Source: Burkholderiaceae bacterium (lineage in GTDB: Bacteria; Pseudomonadota; Gammaproteobacteria; Burkholderiales; Burkholderiaceae_E). Taken from it: a DNA stretch of 64,000 nt. The stretch covers positions 1 to 64,000 of the forward strand of contig JADJVQ010000035.1 in the NCBI GenBank assembly GCA_016710525.1, written 5' to 3'. Below are positions 18,419 to 27,597 of this stretch, in pieces. The first letter of the stretch is position 1. Each line of letters opens with the position of its first letter. The translations under genes were made by a program, and so were the position numbers. A model generated the notes under the pieces. That model worked only from the letters and a program-made list of their open reading frames with translations, searched no databases and had not been told where the DNA came from.

Positions 18419-19693
18419 TCACCGTCCAGCCAGTCGTTCGAGGTCGGAGCGTGCGCGTTGCAGATCCAGCCGGGCGTCGAGCAGCTCGGCGCGCACCAGG
18501 CGGAACTGCCGCTGGGCGTCGAGGTATTCGATGATGCCGCGCTCACCGAGCCGATAGGCGGCCTCGGCCACCAGCAGGACCTGACGGGCGCGCTCCAGGA
18601 TCCCGTTCTGGATCGCCGACTCCTGGGCCAGCGCGCCCTGGTAGGCCTGCCACGCCGCTTCGAAGCGTGCATCGGAGTCGAATCGGCGTTCGTCCAGCGC
18701 CAGTCTGGCGCGCTGGACTTCGGCGGTGGCCTCGGCGATCGGGCCCTCCCGACGGTCCAGCAGCGGCAGGGTCACCTGCGCGCCGATGCGCATCAGGCTG
18801 ACCGATGGATCGCGTTCGTGGGTCGCCCGCAGCTCGACCCGTGGCAGTACCTGCTGGCGTTCGATCTCGACCTGGCGCTCGGCGCCGATCAGGGCCTGGC
18901 GGGCGAGCACCACATCGGGATTGCTTTCGACGACCGCGTACTTGAGCGCCAGGTAATCGGTCTGGGTCAGCGGCCGGATGTCGCCGGCCGTGAGAATCAG
19001 ATCGAAGTCGGCTTCGAGCGACGGGCTGACCAGCTGGCGCAGCGCGAGCTGGGCTTGGCGAATCCGGGGGCGGGTGGCATCGAGGTTCTTGCGCACCCCC
19101 GCCACTTCGTTCTCGGCCCGCAGCAGGTCGAAGCGGGGTGCCTCGCCGATGCGCACGCGCGCGGCGATCCGGTCGCGGATCTGCTCGGTCAGCTGCAGGT
19201 CTTCGGTCAATCCCTGCAGTTGCGCCTTGAATTTGAGCTGATCGAAGAAGGCGTCGCGGATCGCCGCATTCAGGTTCGTCTGCAGCGCGGCTGTCTGGGC
19301 CAATGCAAAGTCGACCCGGGCATTGGCGCCGCGCAGCCGCGCATCACGCAGCCACGGGCTTTCGATGGGCTGAACCCAGGACAACGCCAGGTTGGACCCG
19401 GTGTCGGCGCCCGCGCGTCGCGCATTCAGGCGGCCCTGTTCGATGGCGAGCTCGGGATTGGGATAGGCCCGGGCGGTGATCAGGCCCGCGCGCGAGGTCG
19501 CCTGTGCCGCGCGGCTGGTGTTCAGCGCCGGGCTCTCGCGCGCCGCGCGGGTCAGCAGGGCCTCGAGGGTGTAGACGGGGATCGCAGCGACATCGGGGGT
19601 TTGTTGTGCCCTGGCGGGAGCGCCGGTGGCGACAAGAGCGGCGCAGACCGCCAGTGGGGCAAAAATTCGTTGTGCGTGGCCGAACCAGGCCAT
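18419..19693 (-). CDS. TolC-family outer-membrane efflux channel (CzcC/CusC-like)
   Basis: 424 residues. The start at 19693 gives MAWFGHAQRIFAPLAVCAAL and a signal peptide ending in APARAQQ. The mature part shows the TolC-type internal repeat: LLTRAARESPALNTSRAAQA and, in the second half, LKYAVVESNPDVVLARQALI, with long alanine-rich helices that form the periplasmic tunnel. First gene of the three-gene RND operon. A 266-base upstream region separates it from rodA; no metal-responsive operator (such as a CueR or CzcR box) was recognised there, and no sensor-kinase pair is adjacent. Confidence 0.9.
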   Translation of the reverse strand: MAWFGHAQRIFAPLAVCAALVATGAPARAQQTPDVAAIPVYTLEALLTRAARESPALNTSRAAQATSRAGLITARAYPNPELAIEQGRLNARRAGADTGSNLALSWVQPIESPWLRDARLRGANARVDFALAQTAALQTNLNAAIRDAFFDQLKFKAQLQGLTEDLQLTEQIRDRIAARVRIGEAPRFDLLRAENEVAGVRKNLDATRPRIRQAQLALRQLVSPSLEADFDLILTAGDIRPLTQTDYLALKYAVVESNPDVVLARQALIGAERQVEIERQQVLPRVELRATHERDPSVSLMRIGAQVTLPLLDRREGPIAEATAEVQRARLALDERRFDSDARFEAAWQAYQGALAQESAIQNGILERARQVLLVAEAAYRLGERGIIEYLDAQRQFRLVRAELLDARLDLQRARSDLERLAGR

Positions 19694-19959
19694 AGGGGCT
19701 CCCGTGTTTGGATCAAGGTCGAACACGGACCCCGTGGGTCGAGACCGTGCCTGAAGCGACGGTCTTGCTTGCAGTCGACCGTGCTGACTGCGATTCCGCC
19801 GGAGGTTCGAGAACCTCGTGATGACGACGGCATCAGACGATCCGAGACCGTCGAAGCTACTCCCCGAAGAGCGTGCGTAGCTTGCTCGCGGCAATGCTTA
19901 CACTCAAGCTATTCCCTGCGTTTCATGCGGGAACTTGTGCGCTGCACAACAGCCGCCCT

Positions 19960-21069
19960 TCAGCTCTGCATCGATTTGCGGTGGCGGTGGATGCTCATCA
20001 GCAGGCCGGCGCCCAGCGCCAGCGTGACCATCGCCGTGCCGCCGTAGGACATGAACGGCAGCGGCACGCCCACGACCGGCAGGATGCCCGAGACCATGCC
20101 CATGTTGACGAAGGCATAGGTGAAGAAGATCAGCGTGAGCGAGCCGGCCAGCAGCCGCATGAATTCATTGGCGGCCTGGGCGGCGATGATCATGCCGCGG
20201 CCGATCAGTGCCAGGTACAGGGTCAGCAGCACCAGGTTGCCGACCAGGCCGAACTCTTCCGAGAACACCGCGAAGATGAAGTCGGTGGTTCGCTCCGGGA
20301 TGAACTCCAGGTGCGTCTGGGTGCCCTGCATGAATCCCTTGCCCCAGACCCCGCCGGAGCCCACCGCGATGGTCGACTGGATGATGTGAAAGCCCTTGCC
20401 CAGCGGGTCCGAGGTGGGGTCGATCAGCGTGAGCACCCGCTGGCGCTGGTAGTCGTGCATCTGCGACCACATCAGCGGCGCGGCCGCCGCGGCGGCGACC
20501 GCCACTCCTCCGATCACCCGCCAGCTCAGTCCGGCCAGGAAGATGACGAAGCCGCCCGCGCCCAGCACGAGCAGCGCGGTGCCCAGGTCGGGCTGGCGTG
20601 CGATCAGGGCTACGGGGATCAGCAGCAGCAGCGCCGCGATCGTGAAGTCGAACCACCGCAGCGCGCCTTCGCGCCGCTGGAAATACCAGGCCAGCATCAG
20701 CGGCATCGCGATCTTCAGCAGCTCGGACGGCTGCACCCGGCCGAAGCCCAGGTTCAGCCAGCGCCGGGCGCCTTTGGACACATCGCCGAACAGCGCCACC
20801 GCGATCAGCAGCAGCAGGCCCAGCACATAAAGCGGCACCGCCGATCGCATCATCCAGTTCGGCGGCAGGTTGGCCGCCACGAAGAGCACCACGAACGCCA
20901 CCAGCAGGTTGCGGACATGGCCGTCGAAGCGGCCGCTGAAATCGAAGGCCGCCGAGTACATCGTGATGATGCTCAGTCCGACCAGCATCGCGAGGATCAG
21001 CGACAGCATCGGATCGAAGACCAGCACGTGCGCCCGCACGCGCTGCCACAGCTGCACGAGGCCCTTCAT
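19960..21069 (-). CDS. rodA: RodA peptidoglycan glycosyltransferase (SEDS family)
   Basis: 369 residues, polytopic. Family hallmarks include RWLNLGFGRVQPSELLKIAM, ARQPDLGTALLVLGAGG, and the C-terminal VVGVPLPFMSYGGTAM. RodA polymerises lipid II into glycan strands in the elongasome, partnered by PBP2, whose gene overlaps its start by four bases (21066-21069). It is the last gene of the mreBCD-mrdA-rodA transcript. Confidence 0.97.
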   Translation of the reverse strand: MKGLVQLWQRVRAHVLVFDPMLSLILAMLVGLSIITMYSAAFDFSGRFDGHVRNLLVAFVVLFVAANLPPNWMMRSAVPLYVLGLLLLIAVALFGDVSKGARRWLNLGFGRVQPSELLKIAMPLMLAWYFQRREGALRWFDFTIAALLLLIPVALIARQPDLGTALLVLGAGGFVIFLAGLSWRVIGGVAVAAAAAAPLMWSQMHDYQRQRVLTLIDPTSDPLGKGFHIIQSTIAVGSGGVWGKGFMQGTQTHLEFIPERTTDFIFAVFSEEFGLVGNLVLLTLYLALIGRGMIIAAQAANEFMRLLAGSLTLIFFTYAFVNMGMVSGILPVVGVPLPFMSYGGTAMVTLALGAGLLMSIHRHRKSMQS

Positions 21070-23036
21070 GGCGTGCGCTTCGGTTCGCCGGCCGCGCCCT
21101 CGGCGGGCGGTACCGGCTCGGGCTCGACGCTCTCGGGCACGTCGCGCAGGTCTGGCTCGGCCTCCGGCGGGACGCGTCGCGCACTCCCCGGTGCCTCCTT
21201 CGGCAGGCGGCCCAGCAGGTGATAGTCCAGCACCTTGCGGGCGATCGGCGCCGCCGCCTGCGCGCCGAACCCGCCGTTCTCGACGATGACCGCCACCGCC
21301 AGGCGCGGCGCCTCGGCCGGCGCGAACACCATGTACAACGAATGGTCGCGATGCCGCTCGGCGATGCGGCGGGCGTCGTAGCGCTCGTTCTGGCGGATGC
21401 CGATCACCTGTGCCGTGCCGGTCTTGCCGGCCGCGGCGTATTCGGCGCCCGCGAACGCGACCCGGCTGGTGCCGAAGCGGTTGACATCGACCATGGCGGA
21501 CTTGACCAGCGCGAGGTGCTCGGGACGCAGGTCGATTCTCCGCGGCGCAGGCAGCTCGATGGGCTGGCGCTTGCGGGTGACCGGGTCTTCGAGATAGCGC
21601 ACCAGATGAGGCTTGTTCACGATGCCGTTGTTGGCGAGCGTCGCGGTGGCGTGCGCCAGCTGCAGGATCGTGAAGGCGTTGGCGCCCTGGCCGATTCCGA
21701 TGGACGGGGTCTCGCCAGGAAGCCATTTCTGCTTGAACCGGCGCATCTTCCAGGCGCTTGACGGCAGGATGCCGGTCACCTCGTTCTCGAGGTCGATGCC
21801 GGTCAGCTGGCCGAAGCCCCAGGGCACCATGAAATCGTGGATGGTGTCCACGCCCATGTCGTAGGCGACGCGGTAGTAGTAGGTGTCGCTGGAGACGACG
21901 ATCGACTTGTGCAGGTTGACGCTGCCGTGGCCGCTGGGCACCGAGTCGCGGAAGCGGTGGGCACCGAGCTGGAAGTAGCCCGGATCGGGGTACTGGGTAT
22001 CGGGCGCGCGGGCGCCGGTGGTGAGCGCCGCCATCGCCATGAACGGCTTGTAGGTCGAACCGGGCGGGTAGGTGCCGCGCAGCGGCCGATTGAGCAGCGG
22101 CTTGTCCGGGTCCTCGTTCAGCGCCTGCCACGACGGCGGGTCGATGCCGTCGACGAACAGGTTGGGATCGAAAGTGGGCTTGGACACGAACGCGATGATC
22201 TCGCCGGTGGCCGGTTCGATCGCCACCAGCGCGCCGCGTCGATCGCCGAACCATTCTTCGACCAGGCGCTGCAGCTTCAGGTCGATCGACAGGATCAGAT
22301 TGGCGCCCGGCTGGGCGGCCGTGCGCGACAGCGAGCGCACCGTGCGCCCGCCCGCCGAGACCTCGATCTCCTCGGCGCCCGCGGTGCCGTGCAGCGTCTC
22401 CTCGTACGACAGTTCGACGCCGGTCTTGCCCATGTGGCTGGCGCCGACGTAGTTGGAGGCCCGGTCGGCCTCTTCGAGGCGGCGCTTGTCCTCGACCGAG
22501 ATCCGCCCGATGTAGCCGATCACATGGGCTGCGGACTCGCCCTGCGGGTAGGTGCGCGCCGAACGGGCGCGGATTTCGACCCCGGGGAATCGGAATTTCG
22601 CGACCGAGAACTTGGCCAGCTCTTCATCGCTCAAGCGGGTGCGGATCGGGATCGAATCCCAGTTGCGAGAGTCTTCGAGCAGCCGTTTGAAGCGGCGACG
22701 ATCGCGCGGTGCGATCTCGATCAGCTTGCCCAGGTCGTCGATCGTGCGCTCGAGATCGCCGACCTGGTTGGGGACGATTTCCAGGGTGTAGACCGACAGG
22801 TTGTCGGCCAGCAGCACGCCATGGCGGTCGTAGATCAGGCCGCGCTGCGGGGGCACCGGCACCAGCGCGATCCGGTTGTCCTCGGCCTGCGCATTGAAGT
22901 CTTCGTGGCGCAGCACCTGCAGCCAGACGAAGCGCGTCAGCAGCATGCCGAAGCACAGCAGCACCAGCACCCAGGCGAGCCCCAGACGGATGCGGATGCG
23001 CCGCAGTTCGTGTTCGGCGTCGCGGACTTCGATCAT
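21066..23036 (-). CDS. mrdA: Penicillin-binding protein 2 (peptidoglycan transpeptidase)
   Basis: 656 residues. One N-terminal membrane anchor (LAWVLVLLCFGMLLTRFVWL) is followed by a dimerisation domain and the transpeptidase domain. The active-site motif GTYPPGSTYKPF supplies the serine-x-x-lysine pair, VVSSDTYYY the SxN-type motif and AAGKTGTAQV the KTG motif. The C terminus is Pro/Glu rich. It cross-links peptidoglycan during cell elongation with RodA. The gene sits between mreD and rodA. Confidence 0.97.
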   Translation of the reverse strand: MIEVRDAEHELRRIRIRLGLAWVLVLLCFGMLLTRFVWLQVLRHEDFNAQAEDNRIALVPVPPQRGLIYDRHGVLLADNLSVYTLEIVPNQVGDLERTIDDLGKLIEIAPRDRRRFKRLLEDSRNWDSIPIRTRLSDEELAKFSVAKFRFPGVEIRARSARTYPQGESAAHVIGYIGRISVEDKRRLEEADRASNYVGASHMGKTGVELSYEETLHGTAGAEEIEVSAGGRTVRSLSRTAAQPGANLILSIDLKLQRLVEEWFGDRRGALVAIEPATGEIIAFVSKPTFDPNLFVDGIDPPSWQALNEDPDKPLLNRPLRGTYPPGSTYKPFMAMAALTTGARAPDTQYPDPGYFQLGAHRFRDSVPSGHGSVNLHKSIVVSSDTYYYRVAYDMGVDTIHDFMVPWGFGQLTGIDLENEVTGILPSSAWKMRRFKQKWLPGETPSIGIGQGANAFTILQLAHATATLANNGIVNKPHLVRYLEDPVTRKRQPIELPAPRRIDLRPEHLALVKSAMVDVNRFGTSRVAFAGAEYAAAGKTGTAQVIGIRQNERYDARRIAERHRDHSLYMVFAPAEAPRLAVAVIVENGGFGAQAAAPIARKVLDYHLLGRLPKEAPGSARRVPPEAEPDLRDVPESVEPEPVPPAEGAAGEPKRTP

Positions 23037-23062
23037 GGGGCGGGCGGCATGACGGATGGCCG

Positions 23063-23584
23063 CTAGAGCGGCCGGTTTTCGTCGCGCTCGACGGCGCGTC
23101 GCTGTGGCGCCAGCAGCAGCGCTTCGGCCAGCGGCCACAGCAGCGCGGTGCTGACGCTGGCCATCAGGAAGCTCCAGCCGGGAAAGCCGCTGCCGACCGC
23201 CGCGCGCACCAGCAGCGCGGCGCATTGCGCGCCCAGCAGCAGCGGCAGCACGTGCAGCATGCGCCCCAGGGCGCCGAACCACGGCACGCGCCGGTGCAGG
23301 CTGATCGCGCCGTACGACAGCAGGCTGTAGAACAGCGCGTGTTCTCCCAGCAGGGCGGCCTCGTGGATGTCCATCAGCAGGCCGAACAGGAACGCGATGC
23401 CGATGCCGACCTTGCGCGGCTGGTGGACATTCCAGAACACCAGCACCAGCGCCAGGAAGTCGGGCACCCAGGCGAGCCGCCCCCAGGGCAGCACGTTCAG
23501 TGCGAAGCCCAGCGCCAGCGTGAAGGCGATGAACGCCCGGTTCGCCGGCAGCAGGAGGTACTCGGTACGCTGCACCTGGGTCAT
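23063..23584 (-). CDS. mreD: Rod shape-determining protein MreD
   Basis: 173 residues, hydrophobic with about five to six membrane segments. FALNVLPWGRLAWVPDFLAL followed by KVGIGIAFLFGLLMDIHEAA is characteristic of proteobacterial MreD. It is an inner-membrane part of the elongasome, bridging MreC to the MreB filament. It lies 16 bases downstream of mreC. Confidence 0.95.
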   Translation of the reverse strand: MTQVQRTEYLLLPANRAFIAFTLALGFALNVLPWGRLAWVPDFLALVLVFWNVHQPRKVGIGIAFLFGLLMDIHEAALLGEHALFYSLLSYGAISLHRRVPWFGALGRMLHVLPLLLGAQCAALLVRAAVGSGFPGWSFLMASVSTALLWPLAEALLLAPQRRAVERDENRPL

Positions 23585-23600
23585 GGCGGATCGATGCGGG

Positions 23601-24509
23601 TCATGAGGGGTCCGACTTGGGCTTGCGCTTGCGATTGTCTGCCGGTGCTTCGGACGGCGGCGGCGGCAGCGCCTGGCGATCGACCAGCAGCACCAGCATC
23701 AGACGGGAGCGGTCGATGGCGGCGGTCGGCTCGATCAGCACCCTGCCGAAGATGCCCGACGTGCCGGGCGCCTCGAGGCGGGCCACCTTGCCGACCGGCA
23801 GGCCGGGCGGGTAGACCCCGTCCAGTCCCGAGGTGACGACGCTGTCCCCCGCCTTGATGTCGCTGCTGGCGGCCAGGAAACGCAGGTCGAGCAGGCCGTC
23901 GTTGCCGCCGCCGAATGCGATGGCCCGCTGCCCGGTGCGCTGCAGTTCGACCGGCAGCGTGGCATTGCGGTCGGTCAGCAGCGTCACTTCGGACGACAGC
24001 GGCAGCACCCGGGTGATCTGGCCGATCACGCCGCGCGCGTCGATCACCGGCTGGCCAGCCAGCAGGCCGTGCTGCAGCCCCTTGTCGAGCACCAGGCGCC
24101 GCGAGTAGGGGTCGCGGGTGTCGTACAGGACCTCGGCGATGACCGAGGGGATCGCGGCACGCTCGCGGGCGCCCAGCAGCTCGCGCAGGCGCTGGTTCTC
24201 CGCGCCGACCTGCTCGGCCTGCAGCAGCGCGCGCGAATTGGCGATCTCCAGTCGGTGCATCTCGGCGTTTTCGGCGCGCAGCCGATCGACGCCGGTCAGG
24301 TATTCGCGGCCCAGGGACAGCGCGTCGCGCGGCACCAGCAGGGCCCGCTGCAGCGGGTAGAGCATCGTGCCGACGCCCTGGCGCAGCGCGGCGAGCGCAC
24401 CCAGGCGCGAGTCGACGACCAGCAGGACGACCGCCAGCGCGGCGAAGAATGCCAGGCGGGCGTGGGCTGATGGCCCCTGGTTGAAGAACGCCGGCGGGCT
24501 GCGATCCAT
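23601..24509 (-). CDS. mreC: Rod shape-determining protein MreC
   Basis: 302 residues. A single N-terminal membrane segment (FFAALAVVLLVVDSRLG) is followed by a coiled-coil (LRAENAEMHRLEIANSRALL) and the two-barrel periplasmic domain with LDKGLQHGLLAGQPVIDARG. The tail after residue 280 is rich in Pro and Lys. MreC regulates PBP2 activity in the periplasm. It lies 64 bases downstream of mreB. Confidence 0.96.
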   Translation of the reverse strand: MDRSPPAFFNQGPSAHARLAFFAALAVVLLVVDSRLGALAALRQGVGTMLYPLQRALLVPRDALSLGREYLTGVDRLRAENAEMHRLEIANSRALLQAEQVGAENQRLRELLGARERAAIPSVIAEVLYDTRDPYSRRLVLDKGLQHGLLAGQPVIDARGVIGQITRVLPLSSEVTLLTDRNATLPVELQRTGQRAIAFGGGNDGLLDLRFLAASSDIKAGDSVVTSGLDGVYPPGLPVGKVARLEAPGTSGIFGRVLIEPTAAIDRSRLMLVLLVDRQALPPPPSEAPADNRKRKPKSDPS

Positions 24510-24573
24510 CGTTCGGTCGGCTGCGCCGCAAGGGCGCTAGCCGGGATGCCTTCGGGTTGCGGTGCGACGGATG

Positions 24574-25617
24574 CTACTCGCTCGTGAAGATGGTGCCGAG
24601 CTTGTCCATGCGTTCGAGGGCCATGCCGCAGCCGCGGACCACGCAGGTGAGGGGATCTTCGGCCACCAGAACCGGCAGGCCGGTTTCTTCCATCAGCAGG
24701 CGGTCGAGGTCTCGCAGCAGCGCCCCGCCACCGGTCAGCATGATGCCGCGCTCGGTGATGTCGGCGCCCAGCTCCGGCGGCGTCTGCTCCAGGGCGATCT
24801 TCACGGCCGAGACGATCTGGTTCAGGGGATCGGTCAGCGCTTCGAGGATTTCGTTGGAGGACACCGTGAAGCCGCGCGGAATGCCTTCCGACAGATTGCG
24901 CCCCTTCACTTCCATCTCGCGGACCTCGGAGCCCGGGAAGGCCGATCCGATCGTCTTCTTGATGTTCTCGGCCGTCTGCTCGCCGATCAGCATGCCGTAG
25001 TTGCGGCGGATGTAATTGACGATGGCTTCGTCGAACTTGTCGCCGCCGACCCGGACCGATCCCTTGTAGACCATGCCGCCCAGCGAGATCACGCCTACTT
25101 CGGTCGTGCCCCCGCCGATGTCCACCACCATCGAGCCGGAGGGCTCCGACACCGGCAGCCCGGCGCCGATCGCCGCGGCCATCGGTTCTTCGATCAGGTA
25201 GACCTGCGAGGCGCCGGCGCCCAGCGCCGACTCGCGGATGGCGCGGCGTTCGACCTGGGTCGAGCCGCAGGGCACGCAGATGATGATGCGCGGGCTGGGC
25301 GAAAACAGCCGGCTCTCGTGGACCATCTTGATGAACTGCTTGAGCATCTGCTCGGTGACGGTGAAGTCGGCGATCACGCCGTCCTTCATCGGTCGGATGG
25401 CCTCGATGTTGCCGGGCACCTTGCCCAGCATCTGCTTGGCGTCGGTGCCGACCGCGGCGATGGTTTTCTTGCCGCTCGGGCCGCCTTCCTGGCGGATGGC
25501 GACGACCGAGGGTTCGTCCAGCACGATGCCCTTGCCGCGCACATAAATGAGCGTGTTGGCAGTGCCCAGGTCGATGGCCAGGTCAGTGGAGAAGTATTTG
25601 CGAAAGAGCCCGAACAT
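24574..25617 (-). CDS. mreB: Rod shape-determining actin homologue MreB
   Basis: 347 residues, exact family length. The start at 25617 gives MFGLFRKYFSTDLAIDLGTA, the usual MreB N terminus with its membrane-binding amphipathic stretch. Actin-fold nucleotide motifs are DLAIDLGTANTLIY, VVDIGGGTTEVGVIS and GIMLTGGGALL. It forms membrane-bound filaments that orient cell-wall elongation, which implies a rod-shaped cell. First gene of the shape operon, divergent from gatC. Confidence 0.98.
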   Translation of the reverse strand: MFGLFRKYFSTDLAIDLGTANTLIYVRGKGIVLDEPSVVAIRQEGGPSGKKTIAAVGTDAKQMLGKVPGNIEAIRPMKDGVIADFTVTEQMLKQFIKMVHESRLFSPSPRIIICVPCGSTQVERRAIRESALGAGASQVYLIEEPMAAAIGAGLPVSEPSGSMVVDIGGGTTEVGVISLGGMVYKGSVRVGGDKFDEAIVNYIRRNYGMLIGEQTAENIKKTIGSAFPGSEVREMEVKGRNLSEGIPRGFTVSSNEILEALTDPLNQIVSAVKIALEQTPPELGADITERGIMLTGGGALLRDLDRLLMEETGLPVLVAEDPLTCVVRGCGMALERMDKLGTIFTSE

Positions 25618-25789
25618 GTCGGTTCCGTGGATGTCTGGGTGGGGGCGTCGCGGGACCGTCCTGGCGCCAGCCCCGGCGAGGGCCTGTGTGATGGCCTGGC
25701 GGGGTGGTCTCGGGGCGGGCGCCGGAGCGGCCTGGGGGTGGCCAATCTGGGCCGTTTCGCGCCGTCTCGAACAGCGCGGGAAGTCGCGG

Positions 25790-25804
25790 ATCATACCGTA
25801 TAAT
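25790..25804. promoter_or_regulatory. Overlapping -10 elements in the mreB-gatC divergent region
   Basis: The plus strand has a perfect TATAAT at 25799-25804, about 44 bases before gatC. The minus strand has TATGAT (plus-strand ATCATA at 25790-25795) facing mreB. No good -35 box was found at the usual spacing for either, so both calls rest on the -10 boxes and position. Confidence 0.4.
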
Positions 25805-25847
25805 CCCGCCCCCTCAGCCCCGAACCGAGCACCTGCTCCGAACCTCC

Positions 25848-26135
25848 ATGTCCCTGACTGCCGATGATGTCGCCCGCCTTGCCATTCTGGCGCGGCTCGA
25901 GCTCTCCGCGCAGGAGGCCAAAACCACCCTGTCGCAGCTCAATTCGGTCTTCGACCTGATCGGGCAGCTGCAGGCGGTCGACACCGCCGGGGTCGAGCCC
26001 ATGACCCATCCCATCGCCATGGGCCTGCGCCTGCGCGAGGACCAGGTGACCGAATCCGACGCGCGCGAGCAGTACCAGCAGGTTGCGCCGGCGACCGAGC
26101 AGGGGCTGTACCTGGTTCCCCGAGTGATCGAGTGA
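25848..26135 (+). CDS. gatC: Aspartyl/glutamyl-tRNA amidotransferase subunit C
   Basis: 95 residues. MSLTADDVARLAILARLELS and the C-terminal segment following VEPMTHPIAMGLRLREDQVT are typical GatC features; the subunit wraps around GatA and stabilises the complex with GatB. The complex converts misacylated Glu-tRNA(Gln) and Asp-tRNA(Asn) to the correct amide form. gatA follows after four bases. Confidence 0.96.
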   Translation: MSLTADDVARLAILARLELSAQEAKTTLSQLNSVFDLIGQLQAVDTAGVEPMTHPIAMGLRLREDQVTESDAREQYQQVAPATEQGLYLVPRVIE

Positions 26136-26139
26136 TCCG

Positions 26140-27597
26140 ATGAGCCTGCACACCCGTCCGGTCGGCGAACTGCGCGAAAAGCTCGACAGCGGCGCGCTCA
26201 GTGCCGTCGAGCTCGCCCAGTCGTTCCTGGCCCGCATCGAATCCAGCACCCTGAACGCGTTCATCGACGTGCGGCCCGATCTCACGCTCGCGCAGGCCGG
26301 CGCCGCCGACGCGCGCCTGGCCGCCGGCGAGCGCGGCCCGCTGCTGGGCATCCCGATCGCCCACAAGGACATCTTCGTGACCCGGGGCTGGCGCTCGACG
26401 GCGGGCTCCCGGATGCTGGCCGACTATGTCAGCCCGTTCGACGCCAGTGTCGTCACCCGGCTGCAGGCGGCTGGCGCGGTCTGCCTGGGCAAGACCAATT
26501 GCGACGAATTCGCCATGGGTTCGGCCAATGAAAACTCTTACTTCGGGCCGGTGCGCAATCCCTGGGATCCGAAGGCCATTCCCGGCGGGTCCTCGGGCGG
26601 TTCGGCGGCCGCGGTGGCGGCCGATCTGGCGCCGCTGGCCACCGGCACCGACACCGGCGGCTCGGTGCGCCAGCCGGCCTCGATGTGCGGCATCACCGGA
26701 ATCAAGCCCACCTATGGCCGGGTCAGCCGCTTCGGCATGATCGCGTTCGCCTCCAGCCTGGATCAGGGCGGCGCGATGGGCCGCTCGGCCAGTGAGTGCG
26801 CACTTCTGCTTTCCGCTATGTCCGGGTTCGATGAGCGCGATTCGACCAGCATCCAGAAGCCGCCGGAAGATTTCGGTCGCGAGCTCGACCGGCCGCTGGC
26901 CGGGCTGCGCATCGGCCTGCCTCGCGAGTTCTTCGGCGACGGTCTGGCCGCCGATGTGCGCGCGCCGATCGACGCCGCCCTGGCGGAACTGCGCGCCCAG
27001 GGCGCCGTCACGGTCGACGTCTCGCTGCCGCGTACCGCGCTGGCGATCCCCGCGTACTACGTGATCGCGCCCGCCGAAGCGTCGAGCAATCTGAGCCGCT
27101 TCGATGGCGTTCGGTATGGCCACCGCGCCAGCCATTACACCGACCTGGCCGACATGTATGCGCGCACCCGGGCCGAGGGATTCGGCCCGGAGGTCAAGCG
27201 GCGCATCCTGGTCGGCGCCTACGTGCTGTCCCATGGCTACTACGACGCCTACTACCTGCAGGCCCAGAAGCTGCGCCGCCTGATCGCCGACGACTTCAGC
27301 ACGGTGCTGGACTCGGTCGACGTCATCGCCGGTCCGGTGTCGCCGACCGTGGCGTGGAACCTGGGCGAACACAGCGACGACCCGGTGCGCGACTACCTGG
27401 CCGATATCTTCACGCTGCCGGCCTCGCTGGCCGGCCTGCCCGGGCTGTCGATGCCGGTCGGCCTGGGCGCCGGCGGCCGGCCGGTGGGCATGCAGCTGAT
27501 CGGCCGGGTGTTCGACGAAGCGCGCCTGCTCAATATCGCCCATCGGTATCAGCAGGCCACCGACTGGCACACCCGGCGCCCCGGAGGCGCGTCCTGA
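26140..27597 (+). CDS. gatA: Aspartyl/glutamyl-tRNA amidotransferase subunit A
   Basis: 485 residues, complete. The amidase-signature catalytic triad is visible: Lys76 in GIPIAHKD, cis-Ser151 in GGSSGGS and nucleophile Ser175 in TDTGGSVRQP, with the family spacing of 24 between the two serines. GatA hydrolyses glutamine and passes ammonia through the tunnel to GatB. The stop overlaps the next start by one base (TGATG), so the lipoprotein gene downstream is translationally coupled. Confidence 0.97.
   Translation: MSLHTRPVGELREKLDSGALSAVELAQSFLARIESSTLNAFIDVRPDLTLAQAGAADARLAAGERGPLLGIPIAHKDIFVTRGWRSTAGSRMLADYVSPFDASVVTRLQAAGAVCLGKTNCDEFAMGSANENSYFGPVRNPWDPKAIPGGSSGGSAAAVAADLAPLATGTDTGGSVRQPASMCGITGIKPTYGRVSRFGMIAFASSLDQGGAMGRSASECALLLSAMSGFDERDSTSIQKPPEDFGRELDRPLAGLRIGLPREFFGDGLAADVRAPIDAALAELRAQGAVTVDVSLPRTALAIPAYYVIAPAEASSNLSRFDGVRYGHRASHYTDLADMYARTRAEGFGPEVKRRILVGAYVLSHGYYDAYYLQAQKLRRLIADDFSTVLDSVDVIAGPVSPTVAWNLGEHSDDPVRDYLADIFTLPASLAGLPGLSMPVGLGAGGRPVGMQLIGRVFDEARLLNIAHRYQQATDWHTRRPGGAS

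Noticed and set aside
14046..19693. Naming the RND system cusCBA or czcCBA
   Set aside because: Residues that decide monovalent or divalent metal use could not be placed reliably without an alignment.
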